A stretch of 64,000 nucleotides of DNA from NCBI GenBank assembly GCA_019671005.1, contig CM033741.1:5890001-5954000 (forward strand), in the 5' to 3' direction. This stretch comes from Hibiscus mutabilis (Eukaryota > Streptophyta > Magnoliopsida > Malvales > Malvaceae). A program made the translations under genes and the position numbers. The notes under the pieces were generated by a model, which worked only from the letters and a program-made list of their open reading frames with translations, was not told the origin of the DNA and did not search any database. Shown piece by piece: positions 33,217 to 44,527 of the stretch (its first letter is position 1; each line of letters opens with the position of its first letter).

Positions 33217-33369
33217 CAAAGAAGGGGATGGCAAGACCCACAATCAAGGTGGAGATCACAAGCGATGTTCTAATCAAGATGGAATAGATGTGAGACTTAA
33301 GATAGCCTGAAGGAATCAACTCTTCAAGACTCATTGCCACTGGTGACATTGTCAGTGCATACGTTTGGT
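33217..33369 (-). pseudogene. Orphan exon of an AVT1-type vacuolar amino-acid transporter
   Basis: The 153-bp minus-strand segment encodes YALTMSPVAMSLEELIPSG, then a hydrophobic helix (LVISTLIVGLAIPFFG). This is characteristic of the AVT1 branch of the amino acid/auxin permease family (vacuolar amino-acid transport). It keeps an acceptor AG (33370-33371) and a donor GT (33215-33216, after PFFG). No neighbouring exon of this 9-11-TM protein can be found on either side, so it is a lone captured or left-over exon. Confidence 0.7.
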
Positions 33370-33868
33370 CTGAATTAAGGCAAAACATATGTTTATCCTA
33401 TGAAACCACATAAGATAACAAATAAATTAAAGGGGTTTTGCATTCGTGTTAATAAATATTTTAATCTGAATTAGGCTTGTATCAAACGATACTTATATCT
33501 AACAACCCTGAATTTAAATCCAATTAATATAAAGATGAAAAGAAGAGGATATTTGGTAAATGGATTGACTACCTGCAAAACAACAAAGAATTATAGTTAG
33601 CCGATGGGATATAAAGGGAAAGTGATAGTGACAGGGAAAGGATATTTTTTACCGGGTCGGTAAGTTAACTAGCTAGATATTTCGAATCAAATATTTTTTA
33701 GGGACAATGGTAGATGTACAATCATTGAAGAGATGTGAGGTATTGAAAGCTCCTAAAGTTCACAGACTTAAGATTCGTAAGATCAGAGATGGTGAGAGAT
33801 GAAAGAGAAGAGAGCAGCAGATGTTCATCCGGAAAACACGTCACCTCAAACAACTTCCCTTTTCCTAA

Positions 33869-34684
33869 TCAAGGCAAGCTCGCAGTGATGGGAATGACTA
33901 TTTCTGGACAATCTCCTATTTTCAAAATCAAATGGGATGGGAAGACGGAGTGAATTTGCTCTGGCAATGATTTTATACTTCTACAACCCCAAAGTTGAAG
34001 TTCGGTCAAATTTTGGCTCCAATGTATATTCAAAGAATTGAGACTTGCTAGTTGCTGCTGGTGAGAGTCCTTTGAAGCACAAATGAACTTCAAATCTTCA
34101 CATCCCCAGAAAGATTCTAGTGGATGACACTTCATAGTACTACTTATCTGCAAGGTTTTAAGGGATGTATACAACAAGGTTTTGAATTTCAAGGGATCCA
34201 AATGGTTTATTCGAAGTGTGCCCATTCCCGTTGAGTTCATCACCCACTGTTACCACTCCGCTGGACCTTGAAATAACTGCCTGAGCAGTGGCAAGGAAAT
34301 GCAAAATTTGCAATTCCATAGCTCCAAATTTGAGAATGAAGAATGCCCCACACATTCTGGAAATCTCATGCCTTCATAACTTCTGATAACAAGATGTTCC
34401 AAGCTTATATGAGGCCCCAGTTGTTCGAATACTTCTCGATCATGCTTCGAATCGCCATCGATATCATCGTTTTCACCCCATGTCAATTCCAATTCATTAA
34501 GACTCGCCTTATCTTTCAAATTGGCATCTTTGGCATCCAATGCACATGCAACAGTTATTTCACATGAACCCGCACTACCTTCCGTTAAAGTCTCGAATTT
34601 CTTGGACACTGGACAAGCACTGAGAACCACCATTGCCTTCCAATCTACAAACGAACTCTCCATTGATGGATTTAGCCAAATCAC
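33869..34684 (-). pseudogene. Deletion-riddled NB-LRR (CNL) fragment, paralogue of the 47.8-kb gene
   Basis: The minus strand aligns with LRR-region sequence of the CNL gene at 47772-51647 (for example [55 protein letters not shown]). It lacks the CC and NB-ARC domains entirely. Compared with the intact gene it is missing segments equivalent to 49422-49979 (558 bp), 50380-50822 (443 bp) and several of 9-55 bp. The result is an open but scrambled series of frames. Most joins fall in short shared words such as 'aact', 'ttc' and 'tcttt'. It cannot encode a functional receptor. Confidence 0.85.
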
Positions 34685-34825
34685 ATTTTAAAATGTCAAG
34701 AAAGATAATAGAAACTCAAAAAGAATTGGAAATTGAAAAAAAAAAACTGAATTTGAAATACTCTAAATTCGAAAATATTCAAATTAAAAAAAACAAATTC
34801 AAAATTCTTAAGTTAAAAATTTTAG

Positions 34826-35010
34826 AGTAAAACTTTGATACATAGTTCGTGTAAATTAAAGTTTACATGTGCTATTTAAATTTAGGGGTTAGTGGTTTAG
34901 TTTAGAATTTAGAATTTAAGGTTTAATCTATAGGGTTTAGAATTTAAAGGTTAAGGTTAGAATTTAGAGCATTAAAATTAGAGTTTTAGGTTTTAAAGAA
35001 TTTTTTGTAC
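34826..35010. mobile_element. Telomere-like MITE, right end truncated (copy F)
   Basis: It starts gtaaaactttgatacatag, matching the end of the 1331-1602 element, followed by a TTTAGGG-like core (tttaggggttagtgg, atagggtttag). The matching right end is not found. Confidence 0.5.
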
Positions 35011-35129
35011 GAAAAGAAATTAAACCCAATAAAAAGATATCCGTTACACCATAACCAGATCAATGGTTAAAAATTGAATTTAAGCAAAACACCCTCGAAT
35101 TGGCTCAAAATTTAAATTTACCGCTTCAT

Positions 35130-38100
35130 TTTAAAGCCCCCGAGCAAAGAAACAAGAGACATTACACATCATCTTCTTCACCACCGTTCTTCCGACGTCG
35201 ACTACCACTCGCCAAAAAATCGTCATCTCTTTCTTTCTTTTGATTTCTATGCCTAGATCTCCATGAAAACCCCCAAGAACCACCAGATTTCCTAAATCTT
35301 TTTGGATTCTTCCGCCTTGGATCTCCAACATTCACCGTTATATCGTCATCAATTCAAGATACGTTTCTCCTGGAAGTGTCTCATTTTCTTATTCACCATT
35401 GGTCTTCGCTGAAAGAACATGGGAAGAAAGATACTGAGATTTACAATAAATTAAATAACTTATACACTCAATTAAAATATTGTTCTTTTCCCGATTCTAT
35501 GGCTGAATGTTTTCAGACTGAGGAAGAAAGATTGCAGCAAGATAACGAGAAAAGATTAAGTGCAATGCAGTTTTTGACTTCCAAATGACAAAGGTATTGA
35601 GATTTACTTCTTGTGTATACGTAAGTGGTTCATAATATTGAATTTTGCTTTAATGGAATCCATGTAGTTTTTAGATCGACTTGAACACTGAATTTTATTA
35701 TTCATTTTGGTTGCAGGAATCATTTCAAAGTGATACATTACGAACAAACTTACTATTCGTAATTTCAGGTTCACACTATTGTTTTCCCTGTTTATTTTGA
35801 TTAATTTATTGCATAGTTTTCGTACCGATTATTGTTTATTCGTTTCTTAAAAGACTTCTCAGTTTGTCAAGTGAATAATACTTAAATATCACTTTGAAAC
35901 TGATTGCCAATGTTGAGTTACTTTTTTATTTATTGTATTCTTAGGTTCATTAGTTGTTCTATAAACAGAAGAATGCTTTGAACTCATTAGGTTCTACCTT
36001 GGATCCCCAACCTTCACCGTTAGATCGTCTTCAATTCAAGATAGGTTTTTCTAGGAAATCTCATATTCTTATTCACCGTTGGTATTTGTCGAAGGAACTT
36101 GGGAGACCCTTCAACTCGTCCTGGAAACATCTGGTCCGATGTTACTTTGATCGATTTCTTGTGTTTTTAGTCATCATATGTTATTTTTCTGGTGTTTGCA
36201 TACAACTTTGATATTCAATTTGTATTATTCCAGGTTTGACGAACCTAAAAGAGAACATGATATCTCTTTGGCTCGTCTTCAATTCAAGATATGTTTCTCC
36301 TCGTTGACCTTTGGTATTCGCCGAAAGAACTAGGGAGACCCTTCGACTCGTCCTGGCCGAACCTAAAAGGGATTTTTTTCTTCTAGACTTTGTTTATAAT
36401 TTTCAAGAAAATCATCTTATCTTATGTTGCTTTGATGGATTTCTTGTGTATGTTATATTTCTGGTGTTTGCATACAACTTTGATATTCAATTTGTACTAG
36501 GTTGGCCAAACCTAAAAGAGAACATGATCTCTCTTTGGATTTTTTTTTCTTCTAAACTCTGTTTATAACTTTGAAGAAAATCATTTTGTCTTATGTTGCT
36601 TTGATCGATTTCTTATATTTTTAGTCATTATATGTTCTTTTTCTGGTGTTTTTAGTCATTATTCTAGGTTGGCCAAATCTAAAAGAGAACATGATCTCTC
36701 TTTTAAAAAAAAAAAAGAATTGTTATTCATTATGAGTTGCTTATTATAAATTCTCCAGAAATCATATTATTTTTTTCTGCAGTTTTTTTGGGGTTTGGGC
36801 CTTCCAGAGAAAGAAGGAGAGTGTTGCGATGCTTACAACTTGGAGGGTGAAATTCTGTGTTGTCTTCATCTGAAATATTATTTTTTTAGCTTTAGTTGTC
36901 GGCCCATTTCTTCTTCTAAATAAGTTATACACTTAATTACAATACTGTTTTTTTTTCCCTTCTGTTTCTATGGCTGAACGTTTTCAGACTGGGGGAGAGA
37001 GATTACAGTAAGATAATGAGAAAAGAGTAGTGCAATGCAGTCTCTGACTTCAGAAATATTTAGACCATAAATTTATTGTAAGTTAAATTGTCCAAACTGT
37101 CATCGTCTTTGACTTCCAAATGAGAAAGGTAATGAGATTTACTTGCTGCCATATACGTGAGTGGTACATAATATTGAGTTTTGCATTAATGAAATCCATG
37201 TAGTTTTTAGATTGACTTGAACACTGAATTTTATTGTTCATTTTGTTTGCAGGAACCATTTCAAAGTGTTACATTACGAACAAACTTAGTATTCGTAATT
37301 TTAGGTACACACTATTCTTTTTCCTTGTTTATTTTGATTAATTTATTGCATAATTTTCGTGCCAATTATTGTTTAGATGTTTCTTAAAAGACTTTTCAGT
37401 TTTTCAAGTGAATAATACTTAAATCTCCCCACAAATGATTGTCGACATATGATTATCAAGGAACAGGAAATAAAATGGTTCTTTGAAATGTAGCTTTTTA
37501 ACAGAGAATATTATATCTGAAACTTTTTTGTTAGCAATAAATATAGAAAGATTATCTTGAATAGAGATGAATGTGATGAAGTTTAACAGTTACTTATGAC
37601 CGGTCTCAGCCTCGATGTTTCCCTGGTGCAACCTATGTGTGTTGTGTCGAACATTTGAGTGGTTGTATGACTGAATGACTATGCAACTTTATACTTTTTG
37701 ATTTATTCTCTATTCTTATAAGTCTAGTCGATTATCGAGAGACAGGAAATCTATTTTCCTAGCACCAAAATAATATGGTTTCTTTGAAATGGAGCTTTCT
37801 AGCACCTGTATGAAAGGTTATTTAGTTACAAATCACCTTTTGAAGTGTTTTTCTTGCTCGTTAGAACTGCTTGATTGGTGACAGCCTATTTGTCGAGTTC
37901 TTAGTGCTATTTGTTCGTGCCTTTTACAATGTCTTGAGAAGGGTGTTCGGGCGATTTTAGGGTTGGATTGTTTTTTAGTACATGAGGCACCTATGAATGC
38001 TTTCAGCCTCGATGTTTTCTTAGTGCAGCCTATTTGTGTTGGGCCGAGCATCATATGGGTTGTTTGACTGAATGAATATACAACATCCTATTTTCTAATT

Positions 38101-39860
38101 CATTCTCTGTAGTCTGTTCTTATAACTCCAATTTAAAATCTCCCCACAAATGATTGTGGCCATATGATTATCAAGGGACGAGAAATAAAATGGTTCTTTG
38201 AAATGGAGCTTTTGAGCATATGTATTAAAGGTTATTAAGTTAGAACTCACCTTTGTAAGAGTCATTCTTGGTGAGTTAGAGGAATTTCATTGTCGTTCCT
38301 AATGTTTGGAAGTTCACGACAAACTTGAAAGTTGCAAGTGGTGCTATTCTTGGCTCTCAATAACTGGATCATCTTTGAAGTTCGAATTTCTAAAATTTGT
38401 AGCTTTAACTTGTTTATTTGAATGTTTGATTTAGAATAATTCCCCGTTTTGCTTTTTTTTTTCGACGCGGTGTTGATTATTGTGCAAAAGAACTCGACAA
38501 ATTATTTCCCTAGCTTGAGAAGGAACAACTGGTGGCTTAAGAAAGCTAGATCTGTTTCGATAGGTGCGTAGACAAAGCCACAATGGTGGTTAGTAATTTT
38601 AGATTTGATGAAATTAAAGAAACTAAATACGGTTGAAGCTTTTTTTTTTTTTTAAAGAATATCCTATTTGGAACTTTTTTTTTTGTAAACTATAAGTATA
38701 CTGAGATTTTCTTGAATAGAGATGAAGGTGGTGAAGTAAAGGAGGTACTTATGACTGTTCTCAGCCTTAATGTTTTTTTAGTGCAGCTTATTTGATCTAT
38801 TCCAAATATCGATGGGTTATTTTACATAATGAATATAACACTTCTTACTTTCTGATTCATTTTCTATTCTTATAACTCCAATTTGACATCTTTCCACATA
38901 TGATTGTCACCAAATGATCAACAAGGGACATGAAATCTGTTTTCTAGACCTTTTGAAGTGTTTTTCTTGGTGGATTAGAACTGTCTTATAGGTGACAGCT
39001 TATTTGTGGGAGTCCTTAGTGCAATTTGTAGTGCCTTTTACGATATCTAGAGAAGGGTGTTCAAGTAATTTTAGCATTGTATTGTTTTTCAGTACATGAG
39101 GTATTTATGAACGTTTTCAGGTTCAATATTTTCTTGGTGCAGCCTATTCGTGTTGTGCCGAACATCTTAGGGGCTGTTTGACTGAATGAATATATAACTT
39201 CGTACTTTCTAATTCATTCCTTTGTAGTATGTTCTTATAACTCTAATTTAAAAACTCCCCAAAAATGATTGTCGCTGTAGGATTATCAACGGACAGGAAA
39301 TAAAATGGTTTATTGAAATTGAGCTTTTGAGCATCTGTATTAAAGATTATTAAGTTAGAAATCACCTTTTGAAGTGTTTATTTTTTTTGTGAATTTCTCT
39401 TGCATAATATTTGGTGGATATGATTTAGGCTCAGATGCTTTGTCATTATTGTCTTATGTTTGAAACTATAACTAAATATGCATATATATGCTTTTGTGTC
39501 ACTTTTTTGATAATTCGAATCCACTGTCGCGTAGCTTTATTCCTACAATTTTGCCATGCAATGAATGTTGTAGTTTTGTAATCCCGTCATTTTTCGTGAA
39601 AATTGAGAAAATGAGAAAAGGGCAATGTGTCATCATTTGCATTATGTCGGTGTCAGAAGTTCCTTTCTCTGCACTTATGAAATTTGCAGAATAATGCGTG
39701 TACTAGTTGTCGGGGGAAGTTTGTTGTAATATACACTTTACTCCAAAAATTTTAAATCAACATTTTAATTATCTTAACTGCTATACATTATTTTAAATCA
39801 AGAGTCGAGAAGTTTGTTGTAATATACACTTTACTCCAAAAAGGTCTTATTTTATTGTTG
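35130..39860. repeat. Nested tandem duplications (four unit types)
   Basis: Unit 1 (tcaattcaagatas, ttattcaccrttgg, gaaagaac) occurs at about 35340-35440, 36020-36125 and 36265-36360. Unit 2 (ctaaaagagaacatgat, ctggtgtttgcatac) occurs at about 36180-36275, 36370-36520 and 36560-36700. Unit 3 (ggctgaaygttttcagactg, aatccatgtagtttttaga, acattacgaacaaactta) occurs at 35490-35880 and 36950-37420. Unit 4 (gtgcagcctatt, tgttgtgccgaac, tgactgaatga) occurs near 37610, 38000, 38780 and 39140 with flanking sequence. A 70-codon ORF at 35376-35588 lies across units 1 and 3 but is not preserved in the other copies, so I do not call it a gene. The whole block looks like intron- or UTR-type sequence amplified in place. 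Confidence 0.65.
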
Positions 39861-39868
39861 CAAAGCAG

Positions 39869-39991
39869 GTATCTACACCATGGTGCGTCAATTGTGAGTC
39901 CGCATCAATTACGTTGAGAAATTGGCTAAGCAATTTTATAGGTTTGGATAATCTTGTTTTTGCGGCGGTTGATGCTTCTGCTAATAATCAG
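39869..39991 (+). pseudogene. Orphan thioredoxin-fold exon from a PDI-like (PDIL1-5/1-6 type) gene
   Basis: The 41 codons carry STPWCVNCE, a CxxC active site, and GLDNLVFAAVDASANNQ, both characteristic of the second thioredoxin domain of plant protein disulfide isomerase-like 1-5/1-6. These proteins act in the endoplasmic reticulum. The segment is open and bordered by AG (39867-39868) and GT (39992-39993). The middle is diverged (SASITLRNWLSNF against the family's KQIEKLAKHF). No other exon of the gene is visible in the 5 kb on either side. Confidence 0.65.
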
Positions 39992-40589
39992 GTATATATG
40001 CTTTTTTAAGCTACTGATCAGCTTTCTACACCTTAATACCCTTTTGACTTTCCTCCAAAAGATAGCTTGACCGTGAAATAAGAGTCAATTATCATGCTGG
40101 ACATCGATAAATCAAAAGTCCTTTCAAATCCAAAACTCATCCCTCCCAACGTGATTGGATTTCAAACTTTTTAGGATTCGTTGAAACTCAAAACTTGCTG
40201 GATGGAAATCTAGTCTTCTTTATCCTACTGGTAGACACTTGTTCGAATCCAATGAACCATTTTAGCTATACCAACGTACTACATGCATTGTAGGAAGGTC
40301 TTGCATAGCATTTTTGAGTCCATTGATAACTCATGGGAAATTTCCTTGGTGGTTCGGGAACCAAATCAAAATCGCATAAACTTAACTGGGATATTACTTG
40401 TCAATGGTTAGAATGGGATGATGGTGGCTTTAGGCGATTCACTTTTTCTAATTTAGGCAGAGAGCTGCGATCAGTGGAGATTATGTAGAGAAGACGAGAG
40501 AAAAGAGGGACTCTGAGATGATGAATAGTCGAGTGGGGTTCATATTTTTCTCTTTCATCTAACCTCTTTGGATATATATATATATGCCC

Positions 40590-41400
40590 CTCTAGTGGGC
40601 GGTATCAGGCTTAAGGATCAATAGACATTGATACTTAACAGTGTGGCCCTGGTTGTTAGCTAGTAGAGGGAGGCTTAAGGGCTTTGTATGCCGAGGAGTT
40701 GTAGCAGATGAGTGATGGCGGAGGACCCAGAAATGGAGGTACAACATTTGTCTTAACCCCTCGAAACCACCACCATCTATTTTCATCGTCAACACTTGGT
40801 GCGGTGAGCATGGGGATCTTCTGCTAATTCCTATCATTGAAATGCCTCCTCTCATCATAGAGTACTCATGCGTCGAGTGACAAGATATTTTGATATATTT
40901 ATAGTGTTGAGACGCCTCCACTTCACAACGTCGAGTGTCGAGATCTTTTGTTATACTTAATAGTGATTGAGGAGATGTCTTCAGTTCGCATTTCGCCGTT
41001 TTTACATTGACAAGATTTTTTGTCTTTGCTCCCCTCTGCACCCAGAGCATTTTACAAAGACAACGAAATCTTCCATCGTATGTCTAGCGTCAGTATAACT
41101 TCACCGTCCTTCGAGATTGCCTACTTAACTATTACAAGTCATAATAACGGCACCTCCAACAATTTAATATTTGATTGGTTGGTGTTAGGACCAGGGATCA
41201 ATATGCGTCAATAGCTTAGTAGTGTAGTTATGGCTTAGTAGTGTAGTTATGGCTGTTAAGTAGTAGAGTTAACTGGTGAGTTAAATGAACTTGATAATAA
41301 TGGCGCATGTTTCAGGACACGTAAACGGAGGAATTGTAACAGAAGAGCAATTGTAGAGGCCCCGAATGTGGAGTTACAACACTACAAAGTAACCAAACTT
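40590..41400. repeat. Two diverged direct copies of an unclassified repeat
   Basis: 40600-40750 and 41190-41390 share 'aggatcaatag/gggatcaatatgcgtcaatag', 'ctgttaagtagtagag/ctagtagag' and 'gaatgtggagttacaac/aaatggaggtacaac'. The second copy also has a perfect 20-bp tandem duplication (ttagtagtgtagttatggc, near 41212-41250). It could be LTR-like, but no internal domain was recognised. The minus-strand ORF across 40592-41050 has no recognisable features. Confidence 0.4.
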
Positions 41401-42119
41401 TCCTGGAAAATCACTATAAATTCCACCTGTTATAGGCTACTCTTTTCAAATCGAAATATGTTAGTCCTTCTAAACCTGTTTCTCGTCCCTCAATTACTTG
41501 GAGAGCCATAAGATATTAAGAATCGCTAAGCAGACCTTTGAACATATGTATCCTTTGAGTCATTAGGGATGGATCACTGGCCGCTTCTAGTGGGACAACT
41601 GGACTGGGCATGGACCTCTTCATTTAGATGAAGAGCACATATATGTCAAAACTGTTATCCAACCTCGGACGTGGTGGTCGGATGCTTACTATGTCTAAAA
41701 ATGTTCAACTCTCTTAAAACAAGATGTGACCGTTGTGTTGCATTGCTGCCATAACTTAATACTATGTGAAGGATAATGGGCACTGTGTGCGATTTTATCT
41801 GAAAATTATATATGGCGATGATATGGATGGTTGGTTGAACAGAACGACATTGGTCCTTATCCCTAAAGTTGTGGCGACTCTCGATTTTGTTCGATTAGTT
41901 CATGCACTGTCCACAATCAAAGGTTCATCTCTAAGTACTCCACCAAACTCTGCCTTCCAGGAAACGTGTCTACCCCCCCCCCCTCCCCCAACAAATGGTC
42001 TGAAATCTCGTATATTGATATGGATTAGATTTTATTCTATTTTTATAAAAATCAAATTATTTTTCAATAATATGATATGGATTGGCATGGAAGTACGTCC
42101 TAAAAGTCAAACTTCGATA

Positions 42120-42490
42120 CCAAATTGCCACGTGGGTAATTTTTTGGAATCTGTGAATCCAACAATCTGCCACGTCGTTCTATATAGCTTTGATCGAGGG
42201 GTTGTTTAAAATCAATTTTTGTTGGAAGTGGTTGGGATTTTTCAGGTTACCCAAACCCCCTCAAAATCTTTGAACTTTTGTATATTTTCTGAGATTTTCA
42301 GACACGTGGCTTAAGATTAAGGCTGACAGTATGAAGGAGATGACGTGTAAAGGCCTTGGATGGTAATTGAAGAAATGCTGGCTAAATTGAGTAAGCTACT
42401 ACTTCCACGTGGGCCAATCAAAACTCTCCACGTATATGATATTTGGAACGTTGACTTGTTTACATCTTCTTTTCCCCAAACTGCACGTCT
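42120..42490. promoter_or_regulatory. Cluster of ACGT/G-box-type motifs
   Basis: Within about 360 bp there are gccacgtggg (42127), gccacgtcg (42170), acacgtggc (42302), tccacgtggg (42408), tccacgta (42429) and gcacgtc (42483), plus a TATA-like ctatatagc (42180). This density of CACGTG/ACGT cores is far above the background here. It may be a plant promoter or its remnant, but no gene start was recognised directly downstream. Confidence 0.35.
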
Positions 42491-42717
42491 AATTTTATCT
42501 ACAATGTTTAACTCATTCTTCTCTTTTTCTTTATCTCCTTCTTTCTAAATTGCATAAAGAAAATAAAATCGAAGTAATGCAGTCATAAAAGATCATTATA
42601 CGGTTAATTTGGCAAACTACGTATATAACACAAGAACGGAGTTACGATTAAATATTGAAAGGAATAAAAGTTTATTAAGTCTTTAAATCTAAAATTTATG
42701 AATGATAAAAGTGACAT

Positions 42718-42960
42718 ATTTTGAAACGCAAGCTGTGTAAAAAAAATTTACACAATCTTTCATATTTAAGCTATAAAACCTAAAACCTAAATTCTTAACC
42801 TTAACACCCTAAAACTTAAACCCTAAACTCTAAATTCTAACCATAAACTTTAAATTCTACACCCAACAACCTAAACCCCTAAACCTTAAATCACAACCTA
42901 AATCTCTAAACCCTAAAATTGAATAATAAAATGGTTATATTTCGATACATTTAGGGAAGG
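42718..42960. mobile_element. Telomere-like MITE (copy G)
   Basis: CCCTAAA-type runs (aaccctaaactc, aaacccctaaacc, aaaccctaaaattg) are bounded by a left end containing 'gcaagctgtgtaaa' and a right end containing 'ggttatatttcgatac', which are decayed inverted relatives of the family ends. Confidence 0.5.
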
Positions 42961-43757
42961 CTAACAGTCCCTCCCATCCGCTAAATGACTTCTTCTCTGT
43001 ACATTCATATACATATATACGTACATACATACTTAAGGTTCTACAAATAAATATTGAAGTGTTTTGCTGTAATGAGATGTGAATCACGATTCACATAAAT
43101 TTATAGTAAATAATTAGTTTATCGTAAGGATTAGGGTATCAGTAGGGTATTTTATTCTTAAAGAAATAATTTAAATTTAAATCTTGAAAACGATTTATAG
43201 AAACAAAATTATAAAAACTAATCATGAACCATACAATAAACATGAATAATACCGTTTTATATAAATAAAAAGATTAATTGGTGCAGAAATCTAATGAGCC
43301 TGAGCTTCCAGTCAGATAGTTTTCAGTGGTTAACAAATGCATGATAAAATATCATTGACGATAAACCGTATAACAGAGGTATTAATGCAATGGAAGAGTA
43401 GTTGACATTTGACGAGCAAATTGCCAATTGAAACCTAAGAAGATCGTGAGTTATGGAATGCACGAGCTTCATCACTTTGCATTGTTCAAAAGCAAAACTT
43501 TCCTATTGTCCACCGCATCAACTTCTACCATATGACTTGGCCAGCGAGCGTATTGCTTAGCTAGCACATATTTTTTGTTGTCTTCCCGGTTTTTCAGGGT
43601 TTTGTTCTAATTAATCTGAACCGACTTGCATTGCATATCTGGTTTTGGTGGATGAGTCTCATAATAATTTTTTTTTTACATATACAAGACTTCAAACTCG
43701 AGATCTATTTAAGCGATACCAAAATGCTAGCACATATCTGAGTCGGCCTCGCTGCCC

Positions 43758-43765
43758 TATTTAAA
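43758..43765 (+). promoter_or_regulatory. TATA-like box of the small-peptide gene
   Basis: tatttaaa lies 68 bp upstream of the ATG at 43826, following a pyrimidine-rich stretch, a normal distance for a short plant 5' UTR. Confidence 0.45.
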
Positions 43766-43825
43766 GCCAACCCCTCTGTCAATTCCCCATCGAAAACCAT
43801 CTTCAATAACCCCTACAAATCAACA

Positions 43826-44122
43826 ATGTCTACCACTCTTTTCTTCTACTTCTTCCTTCTTTTATCTCTCCCATCTCGAACAACAAGACTGAGTCTCGGG
43901 GCAATCGTTGCAGGTGCTACGAGGCCATTGGTGTCCAAGGCTCAAGATCTGGTCATATTCGATCCGAAAACCGGAATGAAACACGGGTCTCATAAACAAG
44001 ACTTGAAGGGTTGCTTGCCTAAAGGGTTTCATCGTACATCCGCACCTAGTCATTACATAAATGACCATACTTTCGGTTCGACAATATGTTCGACGACCTC
44101 GGATGTGTCGACCAAGCCATGA
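43826..44122 (+). CDS. Small secreted-peptide precursor with IDA-like core (98 aa)
   Basis: The ORF has a clear N-terminal signal peptide (residues 1 to about 20, FFYFFLLLSL core), a variable middle, and near the C-terminus the segment LPKGFHRTSAPS (residues 64-75). The LPKG...SAPS layout recalls the IDA/IDL peptides, whose core has LPKG, a short variable stretch and S(A/G)PSxxHN and which signal through HAESA-type receptor kinases. Here the residues after SAPS are HYIND, so the canonical HN end is not preserved; it could be a divergent IDL or another peptide family. It is a single exon, as usual for IDL genes, with a TATA-like box 68 bp upstream. A TA microsatellite follows at 44175-44220. 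Hormone identity is an inference from motif shape. Confidence 0.5.
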   Translation: MSTTLFFYFFLLLSLPSRTTRLSLGAIVAGATRPLVSKAQDLVIFDPKTGMKHGSHKQDLKGCLPKGFHRTSAPSHYINDHTFGSTICSTTSDVSTKP

Positions 44123-44174
44123 GAAGTTTGATCAAATTTATATCAAAATGAAGAATATAAACTTTGTCCATGTT

Positions 44175-44220
44175 ATATATATATATATATATATATATGT
44201 GAGTGTATATATATATAATA
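44175..44220. repeat. (TA)n microsatellite
   Basis: TA-rich run (tatatatatatatatatatg... tatatatataa) in the 3' flank of the small-peptide gene. Confidence 0.85.
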
Positions 44221-44527
44221 TTTGAAATATGATATGATAAGGAATTTAAAAACGAAGTTCCTTAAGATTTCATTTCCGCCTTTGCTAATCTATAGACGGT
44301 GGCTATTATTACTACTTTTTCAATTAATATCAATCAAATTATATATAAAAATATTTATTATATTATGTATTTGCTATAATTTGGACTGAGTTAGGTTCAA
44401 GAATAAAATATTTCCAGTTCAGCCTAATTTGAATAGGAAATGATTACTTACTAAAATATTTCAATAAAATTCAATGTCAAATCAAATAAATATATCTGAA
44501 TAAGTGTCGAAGTTGAACACAATTAAT

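Noticed and set aside
35376..35588. 70-codon frame (MSHFLIHHW...)
   Set aside because: It crosses two repeat unit types, and neither duplicated copy keeps the frame open.
40592..41050. 152-codon open frame on the minus strand
   Set aside because: No recognisable domain, low-complexity composition unlike a protein, and it lies in a repeat present twice in diverged form; the second copy does not keep the frame.
41766..42209. 147-codon frame with a LINE-RT-like string (LNRTTLVLIPKV)
   Set aside because: The resemblance covers about a dozen residues only; the rest of the frame includes a C-run (poly-Pro) and has no reverse transcriptase motif.
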